Positions 10,810-21,899 of a stretch of 64,000 nt of DNA are shown here, one piece after another. Positions within the stretch are counted from its first letter, which is position 1, and each line of letters opens with the position of its first letter. The notes below the pieces were generated by a model, which saw only the letters and a list, made by a program, of their open reading frames with translations, was not told the DNA's origin and searched no databases. Source of the stretch: Tanypteryx hageni (Eukaryota; Arthropoda; Insecta; Odonata; Petaluridae); contig CM054118.1 of NCBI GenBank assembly GCA_028673005.1, forward strand, positions 6,846,410 to 6,910,409, given 5' to 3'. A program made the translations under genes and the position numbers.

Positions 10810-12510
10810 CTTTCTTTCACAGTATGTTAAGTTTAAATCGGGAGAATGAATTTTTCCTAGAAATGACAGGTATTATGTTTTTATATGATTGGATTATTTC
10901 TGAATTCATAGAATGATAATATAGCAAGCTTTCCTGGTATCATCACTATCTTTACTGCACGAATTTGGGTAGAATCCTGTTTTGCCACACATTGAGTATG
11001 TGCTATGTATTTTTTAGCGAATGGGGTACTAACCTATTGCGCAATTTCTAACCGGGAGGATCAAAATTTTCTTTTATCTGCCTTATATTTCTTCATTTTT
11101 GGCTTTAAACGATCAAAGTATACCTTTAAATAGAGAATATGTATGATAGGTATCACTTTTTATTTACATCAATTTATATAAAACGCCTTGTCACGTGAAA
11201 AATGATCTAGAAATGAATTAACGCATCTTCGGACAAAAGAAAGTTTAAAACAGCAAACCTCTATATAAATACGGTAAAAGCGTTTTTTTGGAGGATGTCG
11301 ATTACATAAAACGCATAAAATCTCTTTCAATTTGGTTTGTTTTATTTTTTGTATGTGATAGTCTTACGAAGCGCATCTTCTACTCCAAATTTCTATCAAT
11401 AAATCAAGTTGACTCTGCAAAAGAAATATCCAGAGTATATTTCGGCTATCGTAACCGATACTTTTATCATAAGAATTCAAACGGTATTTCGTTTGGTAAG
11501 AACTGTACAATCAAACGCAGAGGGAAATGAAAGAAGATATAGGAAACCCCACAGAGAAAAGTCAGTTGCCTTCGCATATAAACACCATTGTCCACGTCTG
11601 CTCTTCCTTACCAACCATTCTTCCACTACAATCTCAGAGTGCAGATGTTTTTACATATCTTTTATCTATTCGATTGCAGTTTTATTCCTATCTATTGCAA
11701 GGGATTGATAATTATTATCATGGTTTTTCCTGTATTAGCATGTCACCGGTCGCCCACTATTGTGGTGATTAATATGGTGTCCTGTAGATGTCGGGGTGCT
11801 TTCGAATTTATGTGTCGGTTAATTTAAGAGATTATTATCGAGCTCAGCTTTATGGCTGAAATAACATTGACAAACTGCGTCCCTCCAATGGCCTCATAAA
11901 GTTTGGGAAAAGCCGGAATCGGATTTCGGATAAAAAGCTGCCGTCATCGCTGATTATTCACCGTTGGAACATTTTTTGAAAGATAATCGATCGCGGAAAA
12001 AAAATCAAAGTAATTGTTCAAACAGAATTTCCCAACCTGATGCAGAATGTGCGGATTAGAAATTTAGCTCCACCGCTAATGAACCCGGCAGGAGTTGGTA
12101 GCGGTCAAAGGCGCAAAGAAAAGTAGGATACACCTACAGCACCTTCGTCGAAAGAAATCAACGGTCTTTCACAGACGAAATGCTCATCTGATTTTTCCAA
12201 CACTTTTCTTAGTAATGTATAGACAGGTCAATTAGTTATCTTCATAAGAGCATCTTCTCGATTAACCTGTTATAAAGATGCGAGAAATATTCCCAACAAA
12301 TACGAACGAAACCTATTAGCGATGTTCATGTTATTACGTCGTAAGTATATTTGAAGTGTGTGATTGATGAATAGTTTTCTAAACAGGTCTCAAGTTCTCA
12401 TTACGCTCCATTATTTCAGGCACACTAAGATAAATCTATCGAAATTTCAGTCAAGATACGTGGAGGAATGAATGTAAACACTAAGGAAGCAGGTCTGGAG
12501 ACCCGTCTGT
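10810..12510. other. AT-rich DNA, nothing recognised
   Basis: Overlapping plus-strand frames of 79-99 codons at 11,288-11,827 show no domain signature and look like chance. About 11,880-12,180 is slightly more GC-rich but unrecognised. Confidence 0.5.
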
Positions 12511-12513
12511 AGA

Positions 12514-13258
12514 ATGAGGAAAGAGATTGTTCGGTCATATGATGATTTGGGGGGGAGGGGCATTTTAACCCTCAAAATGAGCAAGAAAATGTTAGATAAA
12601 CTTACCTACAAAAATGAACGAGCTTATAATTATGCCAGAGATTTAGGTCTAATAGTAACAGATGGTCATAGATGTCCGAAATGTGACTCAAAGATGAATT
12701 TAGAAAAGTTCATTCTTTGGTTTAGGAAATTCAGCATTACAAGCTTTGTTTGTGATATGGTCGTATGCAGAGAGGAAAATCCAGCAAGAGATGTTGAATG
12801 AATCTCTTGTATCTATAAGCATAATTAATGATTATTTCCAATTCTTTAATAGGATTTTAGTAAGCAATCCAAATTTAAAATTTTAACAAATGGAAGGAAT
12901 ATATAGTGAAATTGACGCTGATGAGACACATATACATAATAAAAATAGATGATCGTATTTTAGTTTGTCAGCAATATTTTTGGGGTTAATTTGTAGACTA
13001 ACAAAATAAGTAAGATTAAAATTAACAGAAAAGCGCGACAGTGAGGCCATTAATGAATTTGTTGTTGGTCATGTTCAGGTAGGTAGTTAAATTTATACAG
13101 ATGTTATTAATCACAACGTAGATTTTGTAGATGTCAACAACCCAAAAATTCACATTAATAAAATAGAAAGATTTTGGATGTCCATAAAAGAGTTTTTGCC
13201 ACCTAATTTTAGATTCGAAGATCACCAACAAATTGAAAGAATCCGATATTTTACATAA
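12514..13258 (+). pseudogene. Merlin (IS1016-like) transposase relic
   Basis: The N-terminal part has YARDLGLIVTDGHRCPKC followed by DSKMNLEK, the zinc-ribbon region typical of Merlin/ISXO2-like transposases. After a frameshift comes ALFVIWSYAERK, then EIDADETHI (first catalytic Asp, codon 12,914-12,916), YTD (second Asp, 13,100-13,102) and NKIERFW (catalytic Glu, 13,166-13,168). The DDE triad residues remain, but only 21 residues separate the second Asp and the Glu, against about 36 in the family. This points to an in-frame deletion of about 15 codons ahead of the conserved NH motif. Several stops and a frameshift make it inactive. I could not identify the terminal inverted repeats. Confidence 0.75.
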
Positions 13259-13399
13259 TTTTACTGTAAAAACATCCAGACGTTATACATTGTTAGTTAA
13301 TGCAATAAAAATTTTCAGTTTTATATATTTTTAATTAAAATATCCCTCCTCCCCCAATTCATAATATAACCGATAGTGCCTCTTATAAACGAAGCCTGT

Positions 13400-13550
13400 C
13401 TTTCGCATCGTTTCAATATCTACATTTGTTAGATTTCTGGGATCACTTTTGCCATGTCGCTGTATTAGCGAGTGGCACATTTTATTTCTTATTCCATTTT
13501 GTGGCGTGCCAACCAAAATCGTTCCACGTGCCATAGGTTTGCCAGCCCTG
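13400..13550 (-). mobile_element. hAT-type terminus
   Basis: The reverse complement of the end at 13,550 begins CAGGGCTGGCAAACCTATGG and continues GGCACGTGG, a common hAT terminal sequence. The partner end was not found, so this is a solo end or an element of unknown extent. The 102-codon minus-strand frame crossing it is unrecognised. Confidence 0.5.
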
Positions 13551-13689
13551 ATATAGGGTATTATCCGAAATAGAATCATATTTTTAAACGAACCATATCG
13601 GAAAACAGTGAAGGGGATTTGATTTCTGTCGATTTGCACAATTTTATTAAAGCCCTTCGATTTATAGAGATTTTTTTCTAAATAATTAA

Positions 13690-13892
13690 TTATATAGATA
13701 TTGTTGTAAATGTGTTTATTTTCGTCTTTAGTTCTGATTAAATTAAAAATATATTTTAATGTGTTTTTTCAGAATAGAAGATGAAGATTAAACACTCTTC
13801 ATTATCATCATAGGTATTCTATCCTGGAATTGGACCTTAATTATTATTTGTTGAACCTGTTTCGACATATACACTTGCTTTCCGCTATTTTC
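13690..13892 (+). repeat. About 200-bp interspersed repeat, copy B
   Basis: Diverged direct copy of 8968-9172, in the same orientation, about 4.7 kb downstream. Conserved blocks include TTCGTCTTTAGTTCTG, CATCATAGGTATTCTATC and TTTCGACATATACAC. Confidence 0.75.
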
Positions 13893-13899
13893 CATAAAC

Positions 13900-14640
13900 T
13901 ATATGTCTGAAAAATGAATAAAATGTATTCCAGGGACATTAAAATGTGTCGCGTTTTACCTTCCAAAAGCATCCAAGCTGTCCATTCGCACATAATGTTA
14001 GCAGTGACGCCATTGTACGAATATGAGAAAGTTCGCGAAATCCATGTCGCACCCATTATGTACTCTCTTTCCTCGAATCCTTCCTTCTACTATCAGCTCT
14101 TTCATCAGTTCGCCCTCGCGCAAATCCCTCCAGCAAATCAGCGAGTTTGGCCGTTGGAACGAAACGAATCTCTCCCTCCGAATCACTGTCCTTACTCATT
14201 AATGCGCCACTTTTCGCGAACCGAGAGGGCGAGAATCGAGGACAAGGCGGGCGAGCCGGGCATGCGCGCACACATCCACCCGCACCAACACACACACGCT
14301 CGGAGATTATCATCGATTTTTTTTATCTGCCGACCAGACGCGATATGCAGGATACGTTGTGATTACGGAGTTCTCTTTCGGCGCTTCTCTCCTCGCGTCC
14401 GTCCGTGTGTTTGCGTGTGTGCTTTTATTGTATCTCTCTAGGTACGGGAGAAACGAAAAAATAACCTTCGGACGAGATTACTCGTCCAAATTTCTCCCGC
14501 TATCTCTCTCTTTGTGCCATTCTTTATGGAAGCGTGGAAGCGCGTTAAACGACGAGCCTCGCAAACAGAAGCGAGGCGAGGAAGCGTTCTGAGCTAGTTT
14601 TTCGAGTTCGTTCCCGCGGACTCGCTTCTTTTAGAGGACA
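13900..14640. other. CpG-richer unique island, possible regulatory or exonic sequence
   Basis: CpG-dense and GC-richer than its surroundings, without transposon hallmarks. A minus-strand frame gives MSKDSDSEGEIRFVPTAKLA and ends shortly after, at 14,056. The acidic N-terminus is plausible for a protein start, but no domain is recognised and no splice donor is obvious. Other frames (up to 175 codons on the plus strand) look like chance. It could be a promoter, a first exon or simply older unique sequence. Confidence 0.3.
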
Positions 14641-14649
14641 AATAGAATG

Positions 14650-16635
14650 CGATAGATTAACTGGTTGTTAGGAAACTCAAACTGGTTTTAGTAGTTTGCC
14701 GGACTGAATACGTTCTTTTGTTTTATTGATCGGAGGATGATGGCGAGCGTTTCACTGTAAATGAAGGGATATACTGATAAAGGATCGATGTACGATACGT
14801 TTAGAAAAAATACCGATTGTTCCACATTCCGATTTGTTAAAAATGTCAATGGTCGGGATTGGTTCTAAAATCTCTTGATGGAATGAGAGAAGTGAAACTG
14901 CGCGTTGTGCTTTCGCGCACCTGAGGCACAGTGGACACGTGTGAACATGCATTCAAGAAGTTATTTATGACCGATGATGTGTGTTGAAAATGTGCGAAGA
15001 GCACCCATGCTTTTGAAGCGGTAATTGATTCTGTTAATTATAGTCGGTGGATTATTACGTATTCGAGAAAGTGATTGGTGGAACTAATAATTATATTTTT
15101 ACTTTCTCCACATACGTAGTATAGGGGAAAGTATTGTATTCATGAAAAAAATCGACATCGAGATTTCAACGGAAATACACGTTTTGAGGTCCCCTGAACA
15201 CGTTTTGACCATTTTCTCGATGATGTCTGCGTGTGTATGTGATAGCTTTTTGTGGGTGCTCTAACTAAAAACTATTAATCAGGTGAACGTGCAATTTTAT
15301 ATTTATCATTTTAAAAAAGTCAGAAGAACTGATTAGTTTTTGGTAAAAATCGCTCAACCGGAAGTGGGTGTTTACTCTTGTCGTTTATCTATAATTTTGA
15401 AATATTTCCTTTAATATTTGATAAATGTAACAATATGTTGGGATAACATTTGTAGAAAATTTAATTTTCTACAACCTTTGTTTGAAATATTTTCCCATAT
15501 TATGCAATGTTTAAGAGATATCTTATTTTTTAGCTGCCACCTCCACGCCACCTACCGAAGACTTGTTAACAATTGACGCTTACAATTAGTTACGTATTAG
15601 TAACGCTCCTTTTTCTTTTCTTAATTGTTGGATATTTGTGGCTATATCCAATATCAGAAGGCTATGGTTTGTTTATTTCTGTTCTTTGTGAAGTAAAAAT
15701 TTCTCAGTTTCTTAAAATATTTATTATTATGTAGCGTATTTGGAATTTTTAGAAATATTACAGATATGGAGCAAGTCATGTGGTGGCCACATTACCTTGA
15801 TTACGAATGTGGGTTATAACTAGAATTAGGTTTTATACTGCGGTGATTTCATTAGAATATTGTAGTAATTAAAAAAATTACATTTAATATTTTGACCATG
15901 CAAACAGAACCTTGCAAGTTGGGATAGATTTCCCCATAGAAGTACATGAGGATATATTTGAGCGCCGTCTTGAGTTCAACAAGCAACAGTTCAGTTATAT
16001 TTTTTTCAGAATTGCTTCTTTATTCTTTCTTATTATCTCCCAAAATCAGCCATGTTATGAATTTTAACGCTCGTTCTAAAACCGTGCTATAGTGAAAATT
16101 ATGGTCGCGCAAATTGAAACAGCTCTCAAATAAAAATCGTTCTAAACCAAAAACGTGTTATGCGAAACCGCGCAAGGCAAAGGATGGATGCATTGGCCAT
16201 CAGTTGGCCGTATGGATTTGATTGATGCATCTTGTTCGAGGGAAATGTCGGAATGATTTGCATTGTCAAATTATTTTCCGCGGCAGTGGAATCTGGAGAA
16301 TGCTCAATGACCCTACTTTATGAACTTCATAAATTTAGATTTTTATTAAAAATGTCTCTACTCGTTTCGCTAAATAGTATTCACTAACTCATTCAAAATC
16401 AAAATTGCTCAATATCGATGCCGGATTCCTTAACATAAAAATTGATTGGTAAATGCGTGCGAAGTGTGTTGATAAAATTTATTTATACAAAATATACTTA
16501 CTTAATCGTACTTGATAAACTCGCATAAGTTCTCATTCGATGATTGGTTTAAATAGGAATAATTTTATGTTAAATAAAATACAAGCACAAGAAATGCTCG
16601 ACGACTTGGTAATATTATCACACCAAAAATGAAAT
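14650..16635. other. AT-rich DNA, nothing firmly recognised
   Basis: About 15,110-15,400 has the feel of an interspersed repeat (mixed composition, phrases such as CACGTTTTGAGGTCCCCTGA), but no ends or second copy are visible in this window. No gene is seen. Confidence 0.45.
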
Positions 16636-16639
16636 ACAT

Positions 16640-16880
16640 GCCCAGTTTAGATAAACTATTTATTTATTATTTTATTTTTAATAATTTAATATATCCAAGA
16701 ACAGCACAATGGCATCTTATATTGGACATAAAACAATATGACCTGACAATATACAGACAAACACAAACAACCATGACCAAGGCGGGACTCGAACCAGCTA
16801 CTCCCAATTGGGAGCTATGGATAGGCCGCGAAGGTATCGAGAGGAGTCGACTCTTCGACGCCCAAGAACCGATACTCCCG
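16640..16880 (-). repeat. SINE-like Pol III-derived repeat
   Basis: On the minus strand CTCCC/GGGAG forms an anticodon-like stem, followed by TAGCTGGTTCGAGTCCCGCC, a near-perfect tRNA T arm and B box (B box about 16,785-16,795). Downstream comes a short body and an A/T-rich tail (AAATAAAATAATAAATAAAT) near 16,650. A clear A box is not visible. The sequence GAGTCGACTC near 16,850 has a similar block near 20,170-20,230. Confidence 0.45.
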
Positions 16881-17314
16881 GTTCTGGAGTGACTCCGAGT
16901 GCGCGGTGGCATCTTGTGGCGTTTGAATAAACTAAATAGCCAAACTGCTCTATCTCGGCGTTGTTGCTGAATTGTTTTCAATGTAAACATTCAAAAATAA
17001 CAATAAAACCGACGAGTGACACAAGATTGGAAGCTAGAATTCAATCGGTTAAAGATTAGATTTCAATTAAAAGAAACTCACCAGACTTAAGAAGAACTAA
17101 TAAATTCAGCACAGGATAATGCAATGGGGGGCTGTCAAAATATTTAATTATGTTTTTTAAATTCTTTGCAATTGACTTATTTACTCCCTGTGAACATTTT
17201 TTTGTTAAATCGTCCTCATTATGCAAAAAAAATATTTAAAATAACTTTTAAATATCTCGCGAAAACGGCGTCCTGGTTGGAGAGAGAGTAGTAAGGGGTA
17301 CGTGACGTCATCGC

Positions 17315-17640
17315 ATGCCTTACCACCGTACAGAAAGCTCGCGTCCTGTTGCTTTTTCCGATATCGTAGCTAAAATGGAGAATATGGAAATTAAGAAGGG
17401 TTATGAGTATTGTCTGGTACCTCAGTGCTTAAATACAACGATTAAAACCCCGAGCAAATTGTTCTTCACGCTACCGAGCTCCTTGGGAAGAAATAAGAAG
17501 AAGATAATATTGTGGTTGAAAGCCATGAGGAGATACGCATCTGATATATAGGAACGTACAACTGCATTTGTCTGCGAAGATCATTTTAATCTAAATACTA
17601 GTTATGTGTATGTACGTAATTTTATTGCTCCGTATTTTAG
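17315..17640 (+). pseudogene. THAP zinc-finger domain, interrupted
   Basis: Residues YEYCLVPQC (Cys codons 17,411 and 17,426) followed by NTTIKTPSKLFFTLP, a Trp in IILWLKAM, then, after an in-frame TAG at 17,549-17,551, VCEDHF (Cys 17,573, His 17,582) complete the C2CH pattern of a THAP domain. THAP domains bind DNA and are shared by host regulators and P-element-type transposases. The position next to a terminal inverted repeat and the stop codon favour a dead transposase N-terminus. The start at 17,315 is the first ATG of the frame. A later ATG at 17,375 would give a more usual, shorter N-terminal extension. Confidence 0.65.
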
Positions 17641-18389
17641 TTTATGACTTATGTCGGCATTACATTGACATGATGCATATACTTCTGGAGAACGATGTTG
17701 AAAGAGTAAATTATATTTTTATGTTTCAAAGATTAGCATATATATTTTAACAAAACCTCCATAATGTAATATACCTATTCTAAATACGTAAGATCAAACT
17801 TGCAGAAATCGTTGGGCTATGGGTTTATTAAGCAAATAATTACTGTTGCGGTGCATATATTTAAGTACCAAGTTTAAGCAAATACTTTTACAAATGGTAC
17901 GTATTAAGTTAGCTCTGTAATTTAAATATTTTAATAAATTTGTTCCATGGACCATGTTTTGCTAAATAAGGGCAGTCATGACACTCCACAGACATGATTA
18001 AATCTTCTTCATCTGCAACTACATTCACTTCATAACCTCTTTATCTAATTCTGTGTTCAGGGCAAATCTTGCCTTTAACAATACTAATTTTTCCTTCTCG
18101 CTTCAGTTTAACAAATCCAACAGCATTACTAACATAGTCTTTCCTCATTGACCTCAAAGGGAGAAAAAAGCCATAAAAGCAACGATGAAATTCGCCATCT
18201 ATACAAAAGAGACATGCAGTTATTACAAACACTTCTACAGTTTTTCTTCTCACAAGTATAGGTAATAACTAAGGCAGATAGACACTTAAAACAACAAACT
18301 TCACCACATTACCTATTGGCAACACGCACGAAAACTAAGTTTATTCACATTCATTTCGTATATTTGTCAATATTTGGCCTGATGATTCT

Positions 18390-18437
18390 GTAAAGGCAGA
18401 TGATGGTGATTATCCGCCAAAACCGGTCGTGTTTTAC
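18390..18437 (+). other. Hammerhead-ribozyme-like fold
   Basis: GTAAAGGC (18,390-18,397), AGATGA, a loop closed by TGG/CCA, AAAACCGGTC (18,419-18,428), then GTGTTTTAC (18,429-18,437). The outer strands pair as a stem I (GTAAA with TTTAC plus weaker inner pairs). ACCGGT is a palindromic stem III, and GTC is the expected cleavage triplet. Deviations from the consensus (A for the U of CUGA, A for the G of GAAA) suggest decay. Similar cores occur in Penelope-like elements. Confidence 0.4.
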
Positions 18438-19439
18438 TTCATATATTTTGTGGAAATTAGCGAAAGTTTAATTAAAATAAAAAAGACTATCTCTCATTGT
18501 TCATGTTATTTTATTGTGGAATCCAAAAAGTCTCGGTCTCGTCTATTACCTTTTTTTATACTTATCTAACTATATTTTACTTACTAGATACTAGGAGAGC
18601 ATGGGAAACAATACATAAATAAATATTCTATAATATTAGTTAAAAATAGAGTTGTTTTATTCATTTCATATGGGAAAGCACTTTTAAGACGTCACTCTTT
18701 TACATATCTTCTGCGTTTTAGTCGAAATAATAGTACTATTACAGTAAATGAAAATAAAAGCGCTACATCGAACTTGTTTTATCAATTAAATGTAATACAA
18801 ACCTATCCGCCTTCATTCCACGCATTTCAACATCTGAATACTGCTTCTTACGACTTCCAATATACCGCAAATACATGTACGAATCAACGTTGGGCAAATT
18901 ATCAGAACTGGAGAACTGGCTACACAAAACCCTTCATACGTAATTTTGCAAAACACAAAGCGAAATAAATGCAGGAAGGTGCAGTACTTCTGCCAATATT
19001 TCTTCTAAGACGGATTATAGAGGAAAACAACAAAATTATGTCTTTCAAGCTTCTACTTCTATATCGGCGGAATGGCTTCTATCACGGCTAACATCGTCTA
19101 ACATGCTTGTGGTAAGCACTGACGTCACTAAACACCCGGCAAACTTCGGCTACCAATCGGATATGATCGGGTTCGGGATTAACTCGTCCGTTTTAAATTG
19201 CTATTTTTTAATATGTTAAAGGTTTAACGAAAAAACTTTATATTTGCCTATAACAATAGCCATATAATACAACTTCAAAAAAGTTTCGGTATTTCCTGAT
19301 ATTTGACAGTCCCCCATTTTATCAGAATCTAATAGTTTACTAAAACTGATTCAAACATTGCCGTTTATCATTTTCATAATTGTATTGTATGATATTCTCC
19401 TTGATGTGAGTTAAATTACCAAGGATATGCAAACAACTG

Positions 19440-20160
19440 AAGTGACATTAGATTGCGCACAAACACTAATTCGATTACAAAAGGAGAAGATCTATGAAAA
19501 AGTAAAATATTCAATGATATATTAGAATTATTAGAAACTGAAGCCCCTCAAATGGGAATAAGTACGGAATTTTCAAATACTCGCATTATAAAAAGAAAAG
19601 ACAATTTGATGAAAATTGTGAAGACGAATCACTAACAAATTCTGTGGAAAATTTTAGTCTCATTTTACTTAACGTTAATTGATATTGTAATAAGTCAATT
19701 AGATCAACGTTTTGATACTGTACCTAAGATACTAAAGAAATTTGACTTTTTGCTAAATATTAAAACTGGCACTGTAGCCGAGATAGAAAACAATGCAAGA
19801 TATTTCTATATCGAATATTCTAATGACGTTCCTTCTGAAATTTGTTCGGAATATTCATATTTACAAGCAATGTTAATAAAAAATTATTGTCTCAAAACCT
19901 ATAGATATTATTAAGATATATAATAAAAAATAACTTGAAAGAAATATTTCCAAATATGGTAACAGCAATGAGAATATTTTTTCTTCCTGTAACAGTAGCA
20001 GAAACTGAGCGATCATTTAGTAAATTAAAATTGATCAAAACATACTTGCGATCAACAACGCTACGGGAAAGGTTAAATGCTTTTGCATTAATATCAATTA
20101 AGAGGAAAACCTTTGTCTCTGTAATTCATATCATGCGGTTCAGCGCAGACGCATGACGTC
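19440..20160 (+). pseudogene. hAT transposase relic (ZMYM1-like), C-terminal half
   Basis: Broken frames give LIDIVISQLDQRFDTV and then, at 19,935-20,156, MVTAMRIFFLPVTVAETERS followed by FSKLKLIKTYLRS and RLNAFALISIKRK. This is the hATC dimerisation region with the usual ERSFSKLK box, as in ZMYM1-like hAT transposases. The upstream part is scrambled by stops and frameshifts. The closest relative in the window is the minus-strand copy at 30,457-33,230. Terminal repeats were not identified. The following GAGTCGACAC/GTCGACTCT inverted motifs and the G18 run may be its subterminal region. Confidence 0.75.
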
Positions 20161-20251
20161 AGCTCGGAGTCGACACTTCGCATCGGAGTTGACTTCAGTA
20201 TTCGGAGTCAAAAGAACCGAGAGTGTCGACTCTGGGGGGGGGGGGGGGGGG
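20161..20251 (+). repeat. Inverted GAGTCGAC-type motifs and an 18-G run
   Basis: GGAGTCGACACTTCG at about 20,166 is answered by GAGTGTCGACTCT at about 20,221, immediately followed by eighteen consecutive G (20,234-20,251). The run is likely to be length-variable and prone to sequencing error. Confidence 0.6.
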
Positions 20252-20439
20252 CTCAGTTGGGCATATTGGGAGCCAATCTCTCGCTTCATACACACGGATA
20301 GAGAATCATACCATCACTTAGACAAGCTAGCGGGATATTTACATATAAATCGAGATTGAGTGTGTGTCGTATATAAGTGGTTTATTAAAGACGGTACAAA
20401 TATAATGTAAATGTAATATTAATGGAGTGCTATATGCAC

Positions 20440-20507
20440 AGGAGGTGTAGTGGTTAGCGTGTCGGCTTTCTATTGCTAAGTTCGGGGGTTCAAACCCCTC
20501 CAATGGA
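20440..20507 (+). other. tRNA-derived sequence at the 5' end of RTE copy 1
   Basis: AGGTGTAGTGGTTAGCGTG resembles a tRNA A box with its D loop. GGGGGTTCAAACCCCTCC is a T arm and B box with a 5-bp stem. Spacing is about 70 nt, as in a tRNA, but the anticodon and acceptor stems no longer pair. It lies at the head of the RTE copy, about 155 bp before the endonuclease frame, so it could be an internal Pol III-type promoter, a SINE head fused to the LINE, or an older SINE beneath it. Confidence 0.45.
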
Positions 20508-20661
20508 GGTTTTATAAAATAAAACTATCATCAGTGCCTGGCAGTAGGCAGCAGTACTGTCAGTATGGTATAGAGCCGAAAACAAATGATGTTGGTTGGG
20601 TCTATATCCAATACAGCTGTAGGCGTGATCAGGACGATTTGAACGGCTACAGTACTGCGAT

Positions 20662-21450
20662 GTGGAAAGCAAGAGGGAAACTACCACATTACAATCCCTA
20701 GTAAAGATTATATGGTTGGACAATATGAGTTCTCTCGAGGTAAAACAATCCGGAAGTAAAATAGTCCCCCAATCGGATCTCCGGGCGGGGACTACCTTGA
20801 GGAAAACATTTGTCAAAAGTAAATTACGAATAGGGACTTGGAACGTAAGAACTATGAGAAAGGCAGGAAAGCTAGAGAACTTAAAAGAAGAAATGAAAAG
20901 AAATAGAGTTGACATTATAGGGCTAAGCGAAACTAGATGGGAGGGAGAAGGACAGTTCGACTTGAAAGAATTCACGGTAGTTTATTCTGGAGGAAATAGT
21001 GGGGAAAGGGGAGTAGCTCTGGTACTTAGGAAAGATATGATGAAAAGTGTGACAAAGATAATAGCAACGAACGATAGACTGATGGCAATAAAGCTAAAAG
21101 CAGTCCCAGCAGACATGCTGATAATCCAGGTATATATGCCAACGTCAGCTCATGAAGATGAAGAAATAGATGAGATCTATGAGCAAATTAATGAAATTTA
21201 CGAAGAAGACGGAAGAGGAAAGGTAAACTGCATAATAATGGGAGATTGTAACTGCATAGTCGGAGAAGAACAGGAAGAAAATGTTGTCGGGCAATACGGA
21301 CTTGGAAAGAGAAATCGAGGAGGGGAGAAACTCGTAGAATTCTGCATCAATAATGACCTTGTAGTGACTAATACATGGTTCAAAAACCATAAACGAAGGT
21401 TATACACATGGAAAAGCCCAGGAGATAGAATGAGATGCCAAATAGATTAA
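20662..21450 (+). pseudogene. RTE copy 1 endonuclease domain
   Basis: The 262-codon frame starts MESKRETTTLQ. From about residue 55 it has LRIGTWNVRTMRKAGK (catalytic Asn), IIGLSETRW (catalytic Glu), VYMPTSAHEDEE, IIMGDCNC (Asp/Asn pair) and YTWKSPGDRMRCQID. This is an APE-type endonuclease of RTE elements (also annotated as craniofacial development protein 2-like), which nicks target DNA to prime reverse transcription. It stops at a TAA where copy 3 has a Tyr codon. The SDHSLL motif that closes the domain follows in the next frame segment at about 21,520. All core catalytic motifs are visible; the premature stop separates them from the reverse transcriptase. Confidence 0.85.
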
Positions 21451-21899
21451 ATCCTTGTAAAACAAAGATTCAGGAACAGCATAAAGAATGCCAAGGCATT
21501 GCAAGGAGCAGACATTGATTCAGATCACAGCCTTCTAATATTTGACTCGAGTAGAAAGCTCAAACAAATAAGAAAAACGAGAAGAGAAAGACAGACCTGG
21601 GACCTAGAAAAACTGAAAGAAAGGCAGGAGGTAGTCCGCATGAAGTTGGAAGATAACCTAAGAAAGTTGGAAAACAAACCGAAGACCGGTGATACAGAAT
21701 GGGATAAATTAAAACCAGTATCAAGGATACCTTGGATAAAGAGATTGGAAAACAAGAGAAGAAAATCAGAAAACCATGGATCACGAAGGAAATGCTGGAG
21801 AAAATGGATGAGAGACGAAAATGGAAAAACGTTAACAGTGAAGAAGGTAGAGCTAACTATAGGCGTATAAACAATGAGTTGAGAAGGGTAACAGATAAA

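Larger units (their letters stand above)
17123..19316 (+). mobile_element. Candidate P/THAP-type DNA transposon, about 2.2 kb
   Basis: The left end ATGGGGGGCTGTCAAAATAT (from 17,123) and the reverse complement of the right end ATGGGGGACTGTCAAATAT (to 19,316) form a terminal inverted repeat, with GATAA just outside both. The only protein signature inside is a THAP zinc finger at the left end. THAP domains are the N-terminal DNA-binding module of P-element-family transposases, so a decayed P-superfamily element is the simplest reading. No catalytic domain is recognised, and an 8-bp target duplication is not convincing. A hammerhead-like motif lies inside (18,390-18,437). Confidence 0.5.

Noticed and set aside
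13914..14441. 175-codon plus-strand frame in the CpG-rich island
   Set aside because: No domain, unusual composition, and it overlaps three other open frames on both strands. Judged chance in GC-rich DNA.
18041..18253. 70-codon minus-strand frame with a Cys...CPEH ending, considered as a second THAP-like finger
   Set aside because: Cysteine spacing and the conserved W/P positions do not fit, and the frame is short.
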